From Malaya genurostris (taxonomy: Eukaryota > Arthropoda > Insecta > Diptera > Culicidae), in the NCBI RefSeq assembly GCF_030247185.1, contig NC_080572.1, positions 101,953,198 to 102,017,197 of the forward strand: a stretch of 64,000 nt of DNA, written 5' to 3'. Positions 30,520 through 41,504 of this stretch are shown here, one piece after another. How positions within the stretch are numbered: the stretch's first letter is position 1; each line of letters opens with the position of its first letter. A program made the translations under genes and the position numbers. Under the pieces are notes generated by a model. It was not told where the DNA came from and did no database searches. It saw only the letters and a program-made list of their open reading frames with translations.

Positions 30520-31489
30520 CTAATGGAAAGAAAAAAGATAGAAAATTAGAGTCCAAGGAAATAAAGATAACCACAGGGGTAATACAGGTTCTACGAATGA
30601 CTACTTGGTCAACATATCCTTCTGTCGTATAAACGTTGCACATATTGTATTAGTTAAATCTAAAAAATTTTAATTAGCTACATGATTGCTACTTAGCAAG
30701 CAACTAAAACTATCAGTATTGGTTGGCACTTTCTTTACACTCCAATCAAATTTATTGGCAATCATGCGTATTATGCCAGTCTTCCAGAACAGTGATGTGA
30801 ACCGAACCAGTACAGTAACTTAATCAAGAAAACTTTTGGGGGCCTAATTAGGCTTCTACGTTCGTTTTTGACATGACGATGACTTGCTTTGGCAAGCAAA
30901 GAGAAAGTTTATGGCTAGCTTATAAGAAAGTACCATCAGTTCTTAACAGTGAGAAAAACATAGAACCAAAACAAGTGGTGAATCCGAATAGCAGAAAACC
31001 GCACCGAAACAAGTGACTCTTCGTTAGCCGGCAATAGGATATTTGCTCTTCGTATCGTATATAGACTAACTTAAATTTTCGGAATGGATACAATATGAGT
31101 ACATATATAAGTGAATAGGCATGAAACAAATTATTTTGTTCGCAACGCAAATAAGAAGGGATATATGATTGATTAAACGTGACAAGATTTGTTAAACAGA
31201 AAAATCCATTTCCCAATTTATCTTTTATCTCATAACACCTGGATGGCATGTCAAATTCAGAAATATGTACACCAATCAATAATATTTCATTGTCATCCAG
31301 GGCCCAAATTTGTTTGTTCATAGTTGTTTGTTTTGATTGTACTAGAAGGCGCACAGCCTCACTTCATTTCGATGAAATGACAAACTCACGATTTCGGCTA
31401 ATCAAAATTCAAGCCAACACTTTGTCAAGGATGAATAGAAGCCACAAAAAAGACAGTTCCCACCCGTCTCTTAGGAAAACAAATCATAC
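30520..31489 (-). other. Putative intron 1 of the B4GAT1-like gene
   Basis: AT-rich DNA with the pyrimidine tract TTTTTTCTTTCC before the acceptor. Frames at 30920-31354 and 31248-31496 have no recognisable domain. Confidence 0.4.
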
Positions 31490-31648
31490 CGAATAGCTGT
31501 TGGTAAAGTTTTCCAACTCAACTTGGTCTTCCGGGCACTCGCCTGACCGCCGGACCGTTTGTCGGGAAAAACAGATTGGCAGCGACCCGGTCATAGCGAA
31601 GCTGATCATCGTGGGATTATTCTTGCTCTTGATGAGATACTGTGTCAT
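31490..31648 (-). CDS. Candidate first coding exon of the B4GAT1-like gene
   Basis: On the minus strand an ATG at 31648-31646 opens 53 codons that end exactly at a possible donor TCG|GTATGA (GT at 31489-31488). A stop follows right after the donor if it is not spliced. The end is phase 0, which fits the phase-0 start of the exon at 30519. Joined, the protein would have about 56 hydrophilic, presumably cytoplasmic residues before the signal anchor, the topology expected for a Golgi type II enzyme. Third codon positions are GC-rich, as in the catalytic exon. The frame continues upstream to 31687 without an ATG. I recognise no homology in this segment, so the assignment rests on position, phase and composition. 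Confidence 0.4.
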
Positions 31649-31687
31649 TCGGAGCTTTGAATCCTGTCGGTTCGAAATTTGTGTCAC

Positions 31688-32520
31688 TTTTTTCGCTAGT
31701 TGGAAAACCTCAAAATGGGCTGATGGAGTATTATGTTGAATTTAACGCTTCTTCGGCGCTGGCTTGGGAGCAGGAACACATGTTTCCCGCGAAGCGCAAC
31801 AATTTGTGCCATCTGCGTTCTTTGTGTATTGCACAAAACTTTTTTTTTGTTCATCATGACAAATTAAAGCCAATGCAGAACTACTTATAGCAAGATTGAA
31901 AAACTTCAAGATGTATCTATCGTAAGTCTTATAACAGATGAAACAAATCCTCGATTGAAAAAATTTTAACTTACAAACAAATTCAAATGTTTTGCATAAT
32001 AAAAAGTATCACTGAAACAACATTTAGTGATTTTTTCGTAGAAAAATATTGAGAAATAAGCGCGGTAAAGGAGTATTTTTGAGGACGTTTCTTAGAAATC
32101 ATGATTTGCGGAGTCCACTGTATCTCAGCGAAGACTAATCAGAAGTGAACAAACCAAAGCAGAATAGTTGTAGTAAATGTGTTTCTTGAACCCTACGTTT
32201 TTGTTTGATTTTTTTAATTTACGAATGAAAATAACGATTTTTCACATAAAAATCCACCATTTCGTAGCTGTAAAACCTCTCCAAAGTAACACTAAATAGG
32301 AAACGTTGGGGTCTAGTATTTTACATGTAGAAAGTAGGTGCAAAGTTTGAAAATAATAGTTGAAGTAGTTTTCGAATGACGATGGACACGGAAATTCAAA
32401 ACCTGCTCTAGAGAAAAACGCGCTTAAAGTACATTGTCTAAAAAATCAAAAAAAAAAATTTACTGTTCTAGGCAGCCCGTAGGATCTCACGCTCTGAAAA
32501 ACAATATTTTTTGTTAAAAC
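31688..32520. other. No gene recognised
   Basis: Possible upstream region of the B4GAT1-like gene. The stretch 31740-31850 is GC-richer, and its minus-strand frame includes a lysine/proline-rich piece that I could not assign. Confidence 0.3.
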
Positions 32521-32564
32521 AAAACATTTTAAGAATGTTTTGTTAAGTTTTTAAGCCAATTGAA
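32521..32564 (+). repeat. Left 44-bp direct repeat flanking the Lian-like LINE
   Basis: Identical over 44 bp to 37268-37311 (starting AAAACATTTTAAGAATG and ending TTAAGCCAATTGAA). The match extends five further bases leftward with one mismatch. The most likely explanation is a target-site duplication. Confidence 0.85.
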
Positions 32565-33113
32565 TTGGCCATTGTTGTTAGTCGGCTGCTCGGCCATCCA
32601 TGGAAGTTGACCATCAATGTCAACTTCCCTCTCTGAGCAGCTTAGATAGCCGTGTAGTGTCGGTAGCGGTTTCCCAACTGGCTGAGAATAACGCTACGGT
32701 CAACCTGTACCGGTGGTATAAGTCCACCAAACAGGTAAGCCGTGTGGCATCCGGCGGAATTATTTTTTTACCAAGAATTGATCCACTGGTTTCCTGTTCC
32801 ATGTCGTAAAAGGCCACAAAAATAGGAACTCCTAAGCCAAGGTGTATTTCCGTGCCGATGGCTGAATGGCTGCAGGAGGTTAAACAATGCAGTCGTGAAC
32901 GGAATATCTTGGGGTGTTCCCTTACTGTGTTAAGCGAAGCTCTGGCACAGTGGACGACTTCTTTCTTCGCAACTCGTGGGATTTAAATGATAATAACATC
33001 TAAAAAAATCCTTACATGGTTCGCTATAGGCGATTATAAGCCAATATATTTGGTTTCTTGTAGTTGTTGTACGGTTGGTGCTGGAGGTGGAATGTTCGTT
33101 ACTCTAATTTATA

Positions 33114-36100
33114 ATGGTTAGAGTGGCACAAATCAATCTTCAGCATAAACGTACAGCAACTATGAATCTATCCAGACTTCTTCAAGAAGGTAAAGCTTCT
33201 ATAGCTTTGGTTCAAGAACCATATTTCCAAAAGGGAAACTTCTACGTTGGAAAATTGTTAAACCCAGTCTTTGTTGCCTTCAACAAGATCGGTATGACAA
33301 ATCCACGTGAAATGCCTCGAGCATGCATACTTGCAAATAGTGCTCTCGATGTTTCTCTCATATCGGAGCTCACAACTCGGGATATTTGTGCTGTCACAGT
33401 TAGTATGACTATTGATGGCATAGACAGGAAATATGTCTATTGTTCGGCATATTTACCGCATAACCAACCTTCGCCAAGCGATGACTTCAAAAAGGTTGTA
33501 TCATACTGCTGCAAGAGTGATATACCGCTTGTAATCGGCAGTGACATAAATGCTCACCATATCATTTGGGGCAGCACAGATATAAATTCGAGAGGCTCTG
33601 ATATGATGGAATTCGTGAGCAGTACAAACCTGCACATAGTCAATGCAGGAAACCGCCCAACTTTTGCTAGATCTGGAAGAGAGGAGGTTTTGGACGTAAC
33701 TCTCTGCTCTGATAGAATTGCGCATGAGTTGGTGAATTGGCTCGTCTCCGATGAGCTCGAACCTTCGTTGTCTGATCATAAGTACATATTCTTTGATCAT
33801 TCAAACGTTAAATTTGATATTGTCACATATCGTAATCCCAAATCTACAAACTGGGACCTCTATGAAGAGGGCTTGGCGACTAGATTTTACGGGTACCAAC
33901 CAACAATTGAAACCCCAATTGATTTGGAAAATGTTGTCGACGAGACAAATTCACTCATAGTTGCAGCATATGAAGAGGCTTGTCCACTTCGGATTGTGCG
34001 AGCTACTAGAGGAACTCCTTGGTGGAATGCTGAACTTGCTAGACTAAGGAAACTATGCAGAAGAGCTTGGAACCACCGACGCAGAGATGGGTCGGAGGCA
34101 TTCGTGTTGGCTCGAAGGGCTTACAAAAATGCTCTTCGATCGTCTGAGCGAAGTGGTTGGAAAAGCCTCTGCACAAATGTCTCTAGTCTCAACGAGGCTA
34201 GCAGATTAAATAAGTTACTTTCGAAGTCTAAGGACTTTAATGTCAGTTTCTTAAGAACTTCAGATGGTGAACACTTGTCTGATGAAAGTGATGTACTTCA
34301 CTGCCTTTTTAACACTCACTTTCCAGGATGTATGGATCCATCACCGACAGCTCTTCCCGAGACTTTTTCAGGTAGTTACGATTCTTGGGCCCTTGCTCGA
34401 AGCGTTGTGACGATTGAATCGGTCAAATGGGCAGTTGAGAGTTTTGCTCCGTACAAATCTCCTGGAAAGGATGGAGTTTTCCCAGTGTTACTGCAGAAAG
34501 GGTATGAACATTTCAAACATGTTTTGAAGAAAATACTTACTTTTAGTCTTGCGACTGGATATATTCCAAGAGCCTGGCAGGAAATAATTGTCAAATTTAT
34601 TCCCAAAGGCGGTCGCGACACTTATGAGGAAGCGAAGAGTTTCAGGCCTATCAGTCTTAGCTCATTTCTTCTTAAAACAGTGGAACGCATAGTCGATCAC
34701 TATATCAGGAATGTTAGTCTGGGCGTGCAACCGCTACATGGAATGCAACATGCTTACCAGCGTGGAAAGTCCACTACAACCCTGTTACATGATGTTGTGT
34801 ACAACATTGAAAAAGCTTTCTCACAAAAGCAATCTTGCTTGGGAGTTTTCCTAGATATTGAAGGTGCCTTTGATAACGTGTCTTTCAATTCAATTCTGGA
34901 AGCAGCCCGTGGTCATGGCATACCTTCAAGTATCACAAATTGGATACACGCAATGCTTAGCAATCGACTTCTTTGTTCATCGCTTCGGCAAGCAGAGATT
35001 AGAAAGCTGAGTGTCTGTGGGTGTCCTCAAGGTGGTGTACTATCCCCACTTTTATGGAACCTAGTCGCTGATGGTTTGTTAAGGAAACTTAATAACCTTG
35101 GATTTCCGACTTATGGTTTTGCCGACGATCATCATATATTGATGACCGGTATAAGCATTAACACTCTCTTTGATTTAATGCAGCAAGCCCTGCGATCTGT
35201 TCAACAATGGTGTTGTCAGGTTGGATTGTCTGTAAATCCGGGCAAAACATCAATGGTGCTTTTCACTCATCGTAGGATAATCACAGGAGCTCGTCCGTTA
35301 CAGTTCTTCGGTTCAGAGGTCACTGTGGTCGATCAAGTTAAATACGTCGGGGTTATTCTTGACTCAAAACTGAATTGGTCTGCTCACATTGACTTCAGGA
35401 TTAAGAGAGCTTGTATGGCTTTCGGCCAATGCAGACGAGCTTTTGGAAAATCATGGGGACTCAAACCCAGATATATTCATTGGATCTACACAACTATTGT
35501 TAGACCAATTTTAGCATATGGTTGTCTTGTATGGTGGCAGAAAGGAGAAGTCGCGACAGTTCAGTTAAAGCTAAATCATCTCCAAAGGATGGTCCTAATG
35601 GCGATGACAGGAGCATTCACGACAACTCCTACTGCTGCTCTAGAGGCGCTACTGTGCATTAAACCACTACATGTGTTCCTAAAACAAGAAGCATTATCTT
35701 GTGCATATCGTCTTAAGGTTACAGGGCTTTGGAACAGTAACCCATTAGATTATGCTACCAGCCACACTCGCTTGTGGTCTCAAATGGTTACATGGGATGA
35801 GTATTTACTCGCTCCTAGTGACCTAACTCTCACATGCAGTTTTCCTTTCAAAACATTCCATGTGAGCTATCCTCTTCGTGAGGAATGGTTGTCTGGTTGT
35901 CTGGAACGACAACTTGATGAACACATAGTTTGTTATACGGACGGTTCTCTGTTGAATGGTCGTGCTGGTGCTGGTGTCTACTGTCGTGAAATGAGGCTGG
36001 AGCAGTCTCATTCACTTGGTAGATACTGTACTGTGTTCCAAGCAGAAATCTACGCGATTCTGTGTGGAGTACAATCGGCACTTCAGCAGAGGATCTGTGG

Positions 36101-36758
36101 TAAACGAATTTATTTTTGTTCCGACAGTCAGGCAGCCTTAAAAGCACTCAGTTCGAATGACTCACGGTCGAATCTAGTGATCGCATGTCGTACTCAAATT
36201 GAAGACCTCAGCATTTCAAATGCTGTTTACTTCTTATGGGTACCCGGCCATTCTGGTATTACTGGAAATGAATGGGCTGATGAGTTGGCTAGAGCTGGTG
36301 CAACGAATGATTTCGTTGGTCCTGAACCAGCTTTACCACTTTCAACTAGTTGGATAAATCACAAGATTCGTTCTTGGGCTGCATCCAAACATGCCAGCTA
36401 CTGGCGCAGCTTGCAAACTTGCGCTCAGACAAAAGCATTTCTACCAGATTTAAATCTGAAAATGTCAAAGTGTCTACTGCATTTCTCCAAGTATCATTGA
36501 AGTATTCTGGTCAGAGCTCTGACTGGACATTGCAAACTCAATTATCACATGGCTACTATTCAACGTGCTGAGTATTATTCGTGTGATTTGTGTGAATGCG
36601 ATTATGGTACTTCATATCATCTGATATGTAACTGTCCCGCATTGACGCAGCTACGTATCCGGGTTTTTGGTTCTCCATACATGGTTGAGTCTGTGTATGC
36701 GGAGCTAAAATTGAAGGATATTCTCTCGTTTCTCACCCAATGTGGTAAGGAGCTATAG
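33114..36758 (+). pseudogene. Lian/LOA ORF: endonuclease, reverse transcriptase, RNase H, CCHC (one TGA)
   Basis: Starts with MVRVAQINLQHKRTATMNLS, the normal endonuclease start, and runs 1128 codons to a TGA at 36498-36500. The same frame then continues to a TAG-type end at 36758. Domains: endonuclease 1-230 (VQEPYF with the catalytic Glu, GSDINAHHIIWG near 142, LSDHK near 217); RT about 430-720 (SPGKDGVFP, FLDIEGAFDNVSF, CPQGGVLSPLLWN near 638, FADD at 669-672); RNase H about 935-1065 (YTDGS near 940, AEIYA near 977, CSDSQAAL near 1002, VPGHSGITGNEWADELA near 1045). After the TGA comes RALTGHC and a zinc-finger-like C..C....H....C pattern (YSCDLCECDYGTSYHLICNC). The TGA replaces a position where CGA (Arg) would fit, a likely CpG transition. 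It nicks a target and reverse-transcribes its own RNA there. Confidence 0.9.
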
Positions 36759-37267
36759 GCAGAAGGGTTCATCGTTCTTCCTGGAGTGAATGAATCCCTT
36801 CTGTATTCACCTTAAATAGGGTTTAGCAGATTGTTTGGCATTCTTTAGGGGGTGCCGAATTTACTTCTGCTCGTACATACTGCGAATCGTTCTGCATTCT
36901 TCCGGGAGTTCAGAATGGTGTCGCTTTTGTAAGATCTCTAAATCCTCTCGTGGGTTGGAGGTTTTATTAACAGCAGACTGTTCGGGACCTCGTAGAGGTT
37001 CAGAATTTACTTCTGCTTCCACTAAATGTGATCCTCAGCAGATTGTTCGGCATCCCTTAGGGGTGCAGAATTTACTTCTGCTTTTATGTGTTTTTGTGTC
37101 GTCAATTTTTCCCATCCTCCTAGTCCAACCCTTACCATTTCCTTTCAATCCTTCCCTCTTATATATCGGGAAAATGATGCTAAAAACAAATTGATGGCAA
37201 GGCACAAATCTCCAAATATCAAGGGAACGTGCCATTTGAGCCAATTTGTTCTGATTCCTGATAAAAT
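36759..37267 (+). repeat. Lian-like 3' UTR with repeated hairpin unit
   Basis: Three imperfect copies (about 36826-36880, 36980-37018, 37030-37084) of a unit running CAGATTGTTCGGCATCCC, TTAGGGGTGC, then AATTTACTTCTGC. GCATCCC-TTA-GGGGTGC folds into a hairpin. The same unit occurs twice, inverted, at 41200-41318. Such units may help RT recognise element RNA, which is inference. Confidence 0.7.
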
Positions 37268-37311
37268 AAAACATTTTAAGAATGTTTTGTTAAGTTTTTA
37301 AGCCAATTGAA
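37268..37311 (+). repeat. Right 44-bp direct repeat flanking the Lian-like LINE
   Basis: Perfect copy of 32521-32564. The sequence after it (GTAGAAATCTTGGATCTG) is presumably the original right flank. Confidence 0.85.
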
Positions 37312-37348
37312 GTAGAAATCTTGGATCTGTGCGCCGAGCTCTTGGTTA

Positions 37349-38040
37349 ACACATGGATCAATAAGTCCCGAGACTAACAATGGAAACAACATTTTTTTTC
37401 CAAATTTTTTTTTATTCATCAACATAATCACCTTTTAGGGTGATACAATGGTTCCAACGTTTTTTGAATTTTTTAATACCATGTTTATAAAAAAATTTAT
37501 CTTTCGCTTCAAAATAAGCTTCAGTTCCAGCGATGACCTCCTCATTTGAGCCAAATCTTTTTTCCTGGAGCATTTTTTGAAGATCAGCAAAGAGCCAGTA
37601 GTCACTGGGGGCTAAATCTGGCGAGTATGGGGGTTGGGAAGCAGATCAAAGCCCAATTCGTTCAATTTCGCCATTGTTTTCATTGTTTTATTCATTGCTG
37701 TTTTTGGAAAAAACCTTTTTCATGCTCAATTTTTCATGAAGGATAGTAAATACACTTCCATATGATATCTGTGTCATCTCAGCAATCTCACGGAGCTTCA
37801 CTTTACGATCTTTCATTATAATTTTTGTCACTTCACTCACATTTTCCGGTGTAACGGCTTCCACAGGTCTACCCGAGCGTTCCGCGTCATTTGTGTCGGT
37901 ACGACCACGTTTAAACTCGGCGAACCACCGACAAATCGTTGCTTTTGATGGACAAGAGTCCGGATAACATTTTTCAATTAACCAAGAATAGATCCACTGG
38001 GTTCCTGCTTCCATGTCGTAAAATGCGACAATTATAGGAA
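37349..38040 (-). mobile_element. Mariner transposon, internally deleted, minus strand
   Basis: The right end of the element (on the minus strand) lies at 37349, next to TA, with terminal sequence CACATGGATCAATAAGTCCC. The C-terminal transposase codons (37400-37672) are joined directly to N-terminal codons (37688-38014), so the catalytic centre is missing. The opposite terminal repeat is not found. Beyond about 37981 the sequence matches part of the Lian-like leader. Confidence 0.8.
37400..38014 (-). pseudogene. Mariner transposase remnant (N-terminus plus C-terminus)
   Basis: The N-terminal piece (37688-38014) has the mariner helix-turn-helix region: CPSKATICRWFAEFKRGRTD, DAERSGRPVEAVTPENV and IAEMTQISYGSVFTILHEKL, ending at MKKVFSK. 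It then jumps to sequence matching AKLNELGFDLL, ADLQKMLQEKRFGSNEEVI and the C-terminal end, followed by the 3' terminal repeat. The segment with the first two catalytic aspartates is gone. A deletion copy with a very similar right breakpoint lies at 41505-41923. Confidence 0.8.
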
Positions 38041-38045
38041 CTTCT

Positions 38046-38540
38046 TTTTCTCTTCAGTTATCAGATTTTTTCAACGTTTCACATCTGATTTTTCTATTTT
38101 ACTAAATTATCTCTGCATGAAACATCATTTCCGACTAGCTTCTGAGAAAAGTTTAATTTAGCATTTTTTCCTCTTCATGTTATTGCTTGTCTTTCACGAT
38201 TATAAATTGAGTGATAAAAATCAACTGTTGCAAAGACCCATTAGTATTACAATTTTAATAACAGAGATAACATAGATACTTGTTTGTTTGATAAATTAGT
38301 AATTTTTTCTCGGTTTCCAACTGCCCAGATAAACCAATTTCACAAACTAACAATTTTTCGTAGTGGATAAAGAATAAAGTAGAAATAATAAACAATTAAG
38401 ACGCGAGTGCAATCTGTTGACCTTTGTTTGGTAATTTAAATGGATATAATTTATAGAATATGTCACTACAATTAATCAACTACTTTGTCTAAATTATATT
38501 CATTCGTTAATTTTGTAGCAGGTAATTCCATTTATAAAAA
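38046..38540. other. No feature recognised
   Basis: AT-rich DNA between the mariner remnant and composite repeat copy C. Confidence 0.35.
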
Positions 38541-38783
38541 TCTGTTTTAATCCACTCAGTGGTGTAACGATGCCTTTCTCATATCAATCATACTATCATA
38601 CATAATACTGTAGTGTTCTTCAAAATAATTTTCTTCGATTCTTGAAAGAAAAACCTAAATCGGTTTGTTTGACCTTCTACTGATAGAAACTATCAATTGG
38701 AGAAGATTTGAGGTCGATTTTGAAATTTGTTTTACGGTGTTTCGCCCTTTTCAGTGATGGTATAAAATTTTTAACATACTTTA

Positions 38784-39689
38784 TACTATGTTCACACCGG
38801 CAGAAAATAACATTTTTTAATGACTTTATATTACATAAAGTTAAAACTGCATTGTACACACTAAGATTATGTTATACGCATGACAGGTAGGTCACATGTA
38901 GGAAAGAAAAAAGTATTTTGACAACATCCGAAAAATAAGAAATAAGCCAAGTACTTCTCCTATCTACGAAGAATATTATCGTTTCACGCTTATTGCCAAC
39001 GTTTTGAAGGTTTAGTGCTTCAAAACGTTGGCCATTTAAGAGAAATAAATATTTTTGAGCAGCAAATGACCAAAAAAGTCATTTTTTAATTCAAAAACAA
39101 AAATGGTTGTACCAGTCTGCGTTGCCAGGTCGTTTTTCCAAAAATCTGTACTCGGCGCAAAAATCTATCTGGACCATATCGGTATTAAAATCTATTCTAC
39201 ATAAGTAGTAGAAAATGTCACCAAGGGGTGAGCACAATAAAAAGGTCCCACGACAACCTTTTCTCATGCCTATTCAAGCTAAAAACCAAAATCGGTACTT
39301 ATCTGTATGATCCGTGAATTATCGGTATTTTGGGAGTACATAGTACATATGTATTGCGGTATAGAGGTCAGAAATCTGTATAAATACCGATAAATCGGTA
39401 TACCTGGCAACGTTGGTACCAGTTTTCAGTTTTGTTTTATTATGATTACATGGCTACTTTGATGGAAAACTACTGTTGTTGAACAGTTTGTCAATTGACA
39501 TAGTCGAAAAGTGAAGGAAAATGCTAGCAGGGTTTTGCTTTACTGATAATTATATCATGTTATTTCGGGAAAACATGTTTTAATGTGACGTTTATGAGTA
39601 TGAAATAACGCAAAAGTAAAACATGTTATTTCGCTTAAAACATGAAATCAGAGTTAAAACTTGTTTTAACTCATAGTGTGAACATAGTA
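38784..39689. mobile_element. PIF/Harbinger-like MITE
   Basis: The ends TACTATGTTCACAC and GTGTGAACATAGTA are perfect 14-bp inverted repeats. TTA flanks both sides (38781-38783, 39690-39692), the usual PIF/Harbinger target duplication. The interrupted monomer normally reads CTTTACCCTATA, which confirms the site. It contains a 15-bp perfect hairpin (GCCAACGTTTTGAAG, 38995-39032) and a further insertion at 39117-39415. No transposase frame is present. Confidence 0.8.
39117..39415. mobile_element. hAT-like MITE nested in the PIF-like MITE
   Basis: Ends CTGCGTTGCCAGGT and (minus strand) CAACGTTGCCAGGT are inverted repeats. Both sides carry GTACCAGT (39109-39116, 39416-39423), a perfect 8-bp target duplication typical of hAT elements. 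Length is 299 bp with no coding capacity. Confidence 0.8.
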
Positions 39690-39980
39690 TTACCCTATAT
39701 TTTGCGGATCCGGAAGTCGGATTGGAATGAAATATAAGAATTCCGTATGGGACCACAGGACCTTTCATTTGAACATAAGTTTGTGAAAATCGGTTGCGCC
39801 ATCTATGATAAAATCTACAATTTAAGTCTGTGAAAATCGGTTCAGCCATCTCCGAAAAAAGTTGGTGTTTTCACAATTTTTTGCACATTTTTCCCTAAAA
39901 TTCCAGAACCGGAAGTCAGATCCAAATAATATTCAAGAATTTAGTATAGGACCTAAACACCTTTCATTTGAATCTAAGTT

Positions 39981-40165
39981 AATTAATAAAGTTTAATTGC
40001 ACATCATGAAAATACAAACATCTCAGCGTATTGTAACGTAACACTTTCTTTTAGTAGTATTTTGCCAGATTAATTTTTTTTTAGCTGAGATTAGTTTGCG
40101 TCCACTACCAGGGTGCTTCACAAATTGAAGCTCTTTGGTGTGGGGAAGTGTGATAGGCAAAAAAA
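39981..40165 (+). mobile_element. Short A-tailed insertion of unknown class
   Basis: Inserted in a monomer between CTAAGTT and AAGTTTGTG, with AAGTT at both junctions (39976-39980 and 40166-40170) and a terminal GGC plus A run. This looks like a retroposed fragment. The body is not recognised. Confidence 0.45.
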
Positions 40166-40373
40166 AAGTTTGTGAAAATCGGTACAGCCATATCCTAGAA
40201 AAGTTAGTGCAAAAAAACGTTACATACACACATACGCACATACACACACATAGACATTTTGCGTACTCGACCAACTGAGGCGAATGATACATGACACACG
40301 GCCCTCCGGGCCTCGGTTCAAAAGTCTGTTATCACAGTGATTGCATAACCTTTTTATATGAGAAGGGCAAAAA

Positions 40374-40769
40374 TATCAAAGTTAGTTGTTTATTTTTAGC
40401 CCGGTTTTAACCTATTGGTCATTTACCGGGGGATATATCAAAGTTGTTATTCGTTATGCGATAGTATTTCAAATTTTCCTTCAGTTTCTCCGAATAAGAA
40501 CTATGAATCAAGACTTGTTGGAATTTTAATATCGGATATTATTGAAAAGTTCACTCGGAAAATTTGCGAGTTCAGTGGTGCATCCGACCTATTTACTACC
40601 ATTACTGAAATTCATACCTAACAAATATTCTTCGCTCGTGACTCTTGTGGAGTGCGCAGTAGTATAAACGGCCTCTAGTAACAAGTGTTGATAACATCCC
40701 TTCCCATTCCTTAGACGATCTACATTCGGGCCTGGCCGGCGCCGGTACTGATCAATGAGCTTTGGGGTT
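40374..40769. other. No gene recognised
   Basis: The last part (40640-40769) may extend the inverted Lian-family 3' UTR beyond the end seen in the main copy, but this cannot be confirmed here. Confidence 0.3.
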
Positions 40770-41318
40770 CAGGAATCAAAACAGATTGGCTCGAATGGCA
40801 CGTTCCCCTTGTTGTATGGAGATTTGTGCCTTGCCGCTAGATCTGTATAGTCATCATTTTCCTGAAGCGAAAATAAATAAAAATATTTTGTGAATTTACA
40901 TCTATTTTCATGCACATATTTGGAGCACGTAATTAAACATAAATTTACTTTACAATTCTGTACGTTTCAATACAATTCAATCGCAAAATAAGCGTTAATT
41001 GAAGGATACAGTTATATTAATTGAAAATTCAATGCAATTCAATTTAGTTTTGCATCGATGAAGGTTTTCAATCAAAATTTCGATTCAACCCATGTCTATT
41101 ACATGTTACCATTGGTTTACATCTCGTGTAAATTTCATTATTTCTTTCTGTGTAGATAATTTAGGAGAATAGGATAATGACGATACAATACATGTAAACA
41201 GAAGTCAAATCTGCACCCCAAGGGATGCTGAACATTCTGTTTGACTGCACAAAATCAAATAAACAGAAGTAAAATCTGCACCGGTAGGATGCTGAACAAT
41301 CTACTTTAACCTTTTTAG
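40770..41318 (-). mobile_element. Lian-like LINE 3' UTR fragment, inverted and interrupted
   Basis: On the minus strand it carries the hairpin unit twice (41200-41318), then, after about 300 unrelated bases, GGCAAGGCACAAATCTCC and GGGAACGTGCCATTCGAGCC (40770-40868). These match 37190-37260 of the full-length element. No coding part is left. Confidence 0.7.
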
Positions 41319-41504
41319 GTGTTGACTCAATGGTCCTGATTATTCCTGGCGATATGTTCGGACAGAAATCTCCTGAAATTCGTAGTTCAGCTTACATTTC
41401 TGTTTGGATAGAAGATTTAGAGAGCCTTCGTCAATACTGCGGAAAAACAAACGTTTTCCTGCAACAGCCGGAGCCGCTCTCAGTATCTTCCCCCACACGG
41501 TCGG

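Larger units (their letters stand above)
32565..37267 (+). mobile_element. Lian/LOA-clade non-LTR retrotransposon, apparently full length
   Basis: A 4703-bp element between 44-bp direct repeats. It has a 549-bp leader, one long ORF (33114-36758) with endonuclease, RT, RNase H and C-terminal zinc finger, and a 509-bp 3' UTR. The single-ORF layout with RNase H and the size fit Lian of Aedes, from memory of that family. There is no ORF1. The only coding defect seen is one TGA. A diverged 3' UTR of the same family is inverted at 40770-41318. Confidence 0.85.
38541..40373 (+). repeat. Composite repeat copy C, complete, carrying nested insertions
   Basis: Left end TCTGTTTTAATCCACTCAGT and right end ATATGAGAAGGGC plus A run match copies A and B. 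Monomer sequence lies at 38660-38780 and 39690-40200, and the CA-rich stretch at 40222-40255. It is interrupted by a PIF-like MITE (38784-39689) and by a 185-bp A-tailed insert (39981-40165). Confidence 0.75.

Noticed and set aside
31642..31890. Plus-strand ORF with FVSLFSLVGKPQNGLMEYYV
   Set aside because: Antisense to the candidate exon region and without a family I can name; possible ribosomal-type retropseudogene on the minus strand could not be confirmed.
32620..32817. Minus-strand ORF resembling the mariner N-terminus
   Set aside because: The similarity is confined to about 65 bp shared with the mariner remnant; here it is better explained as the Lian-like leader.
33501..36147. Several ORFs on both strands inside the Lian-like element
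   Set aside because: They are shadows of the long RT-containing frame.
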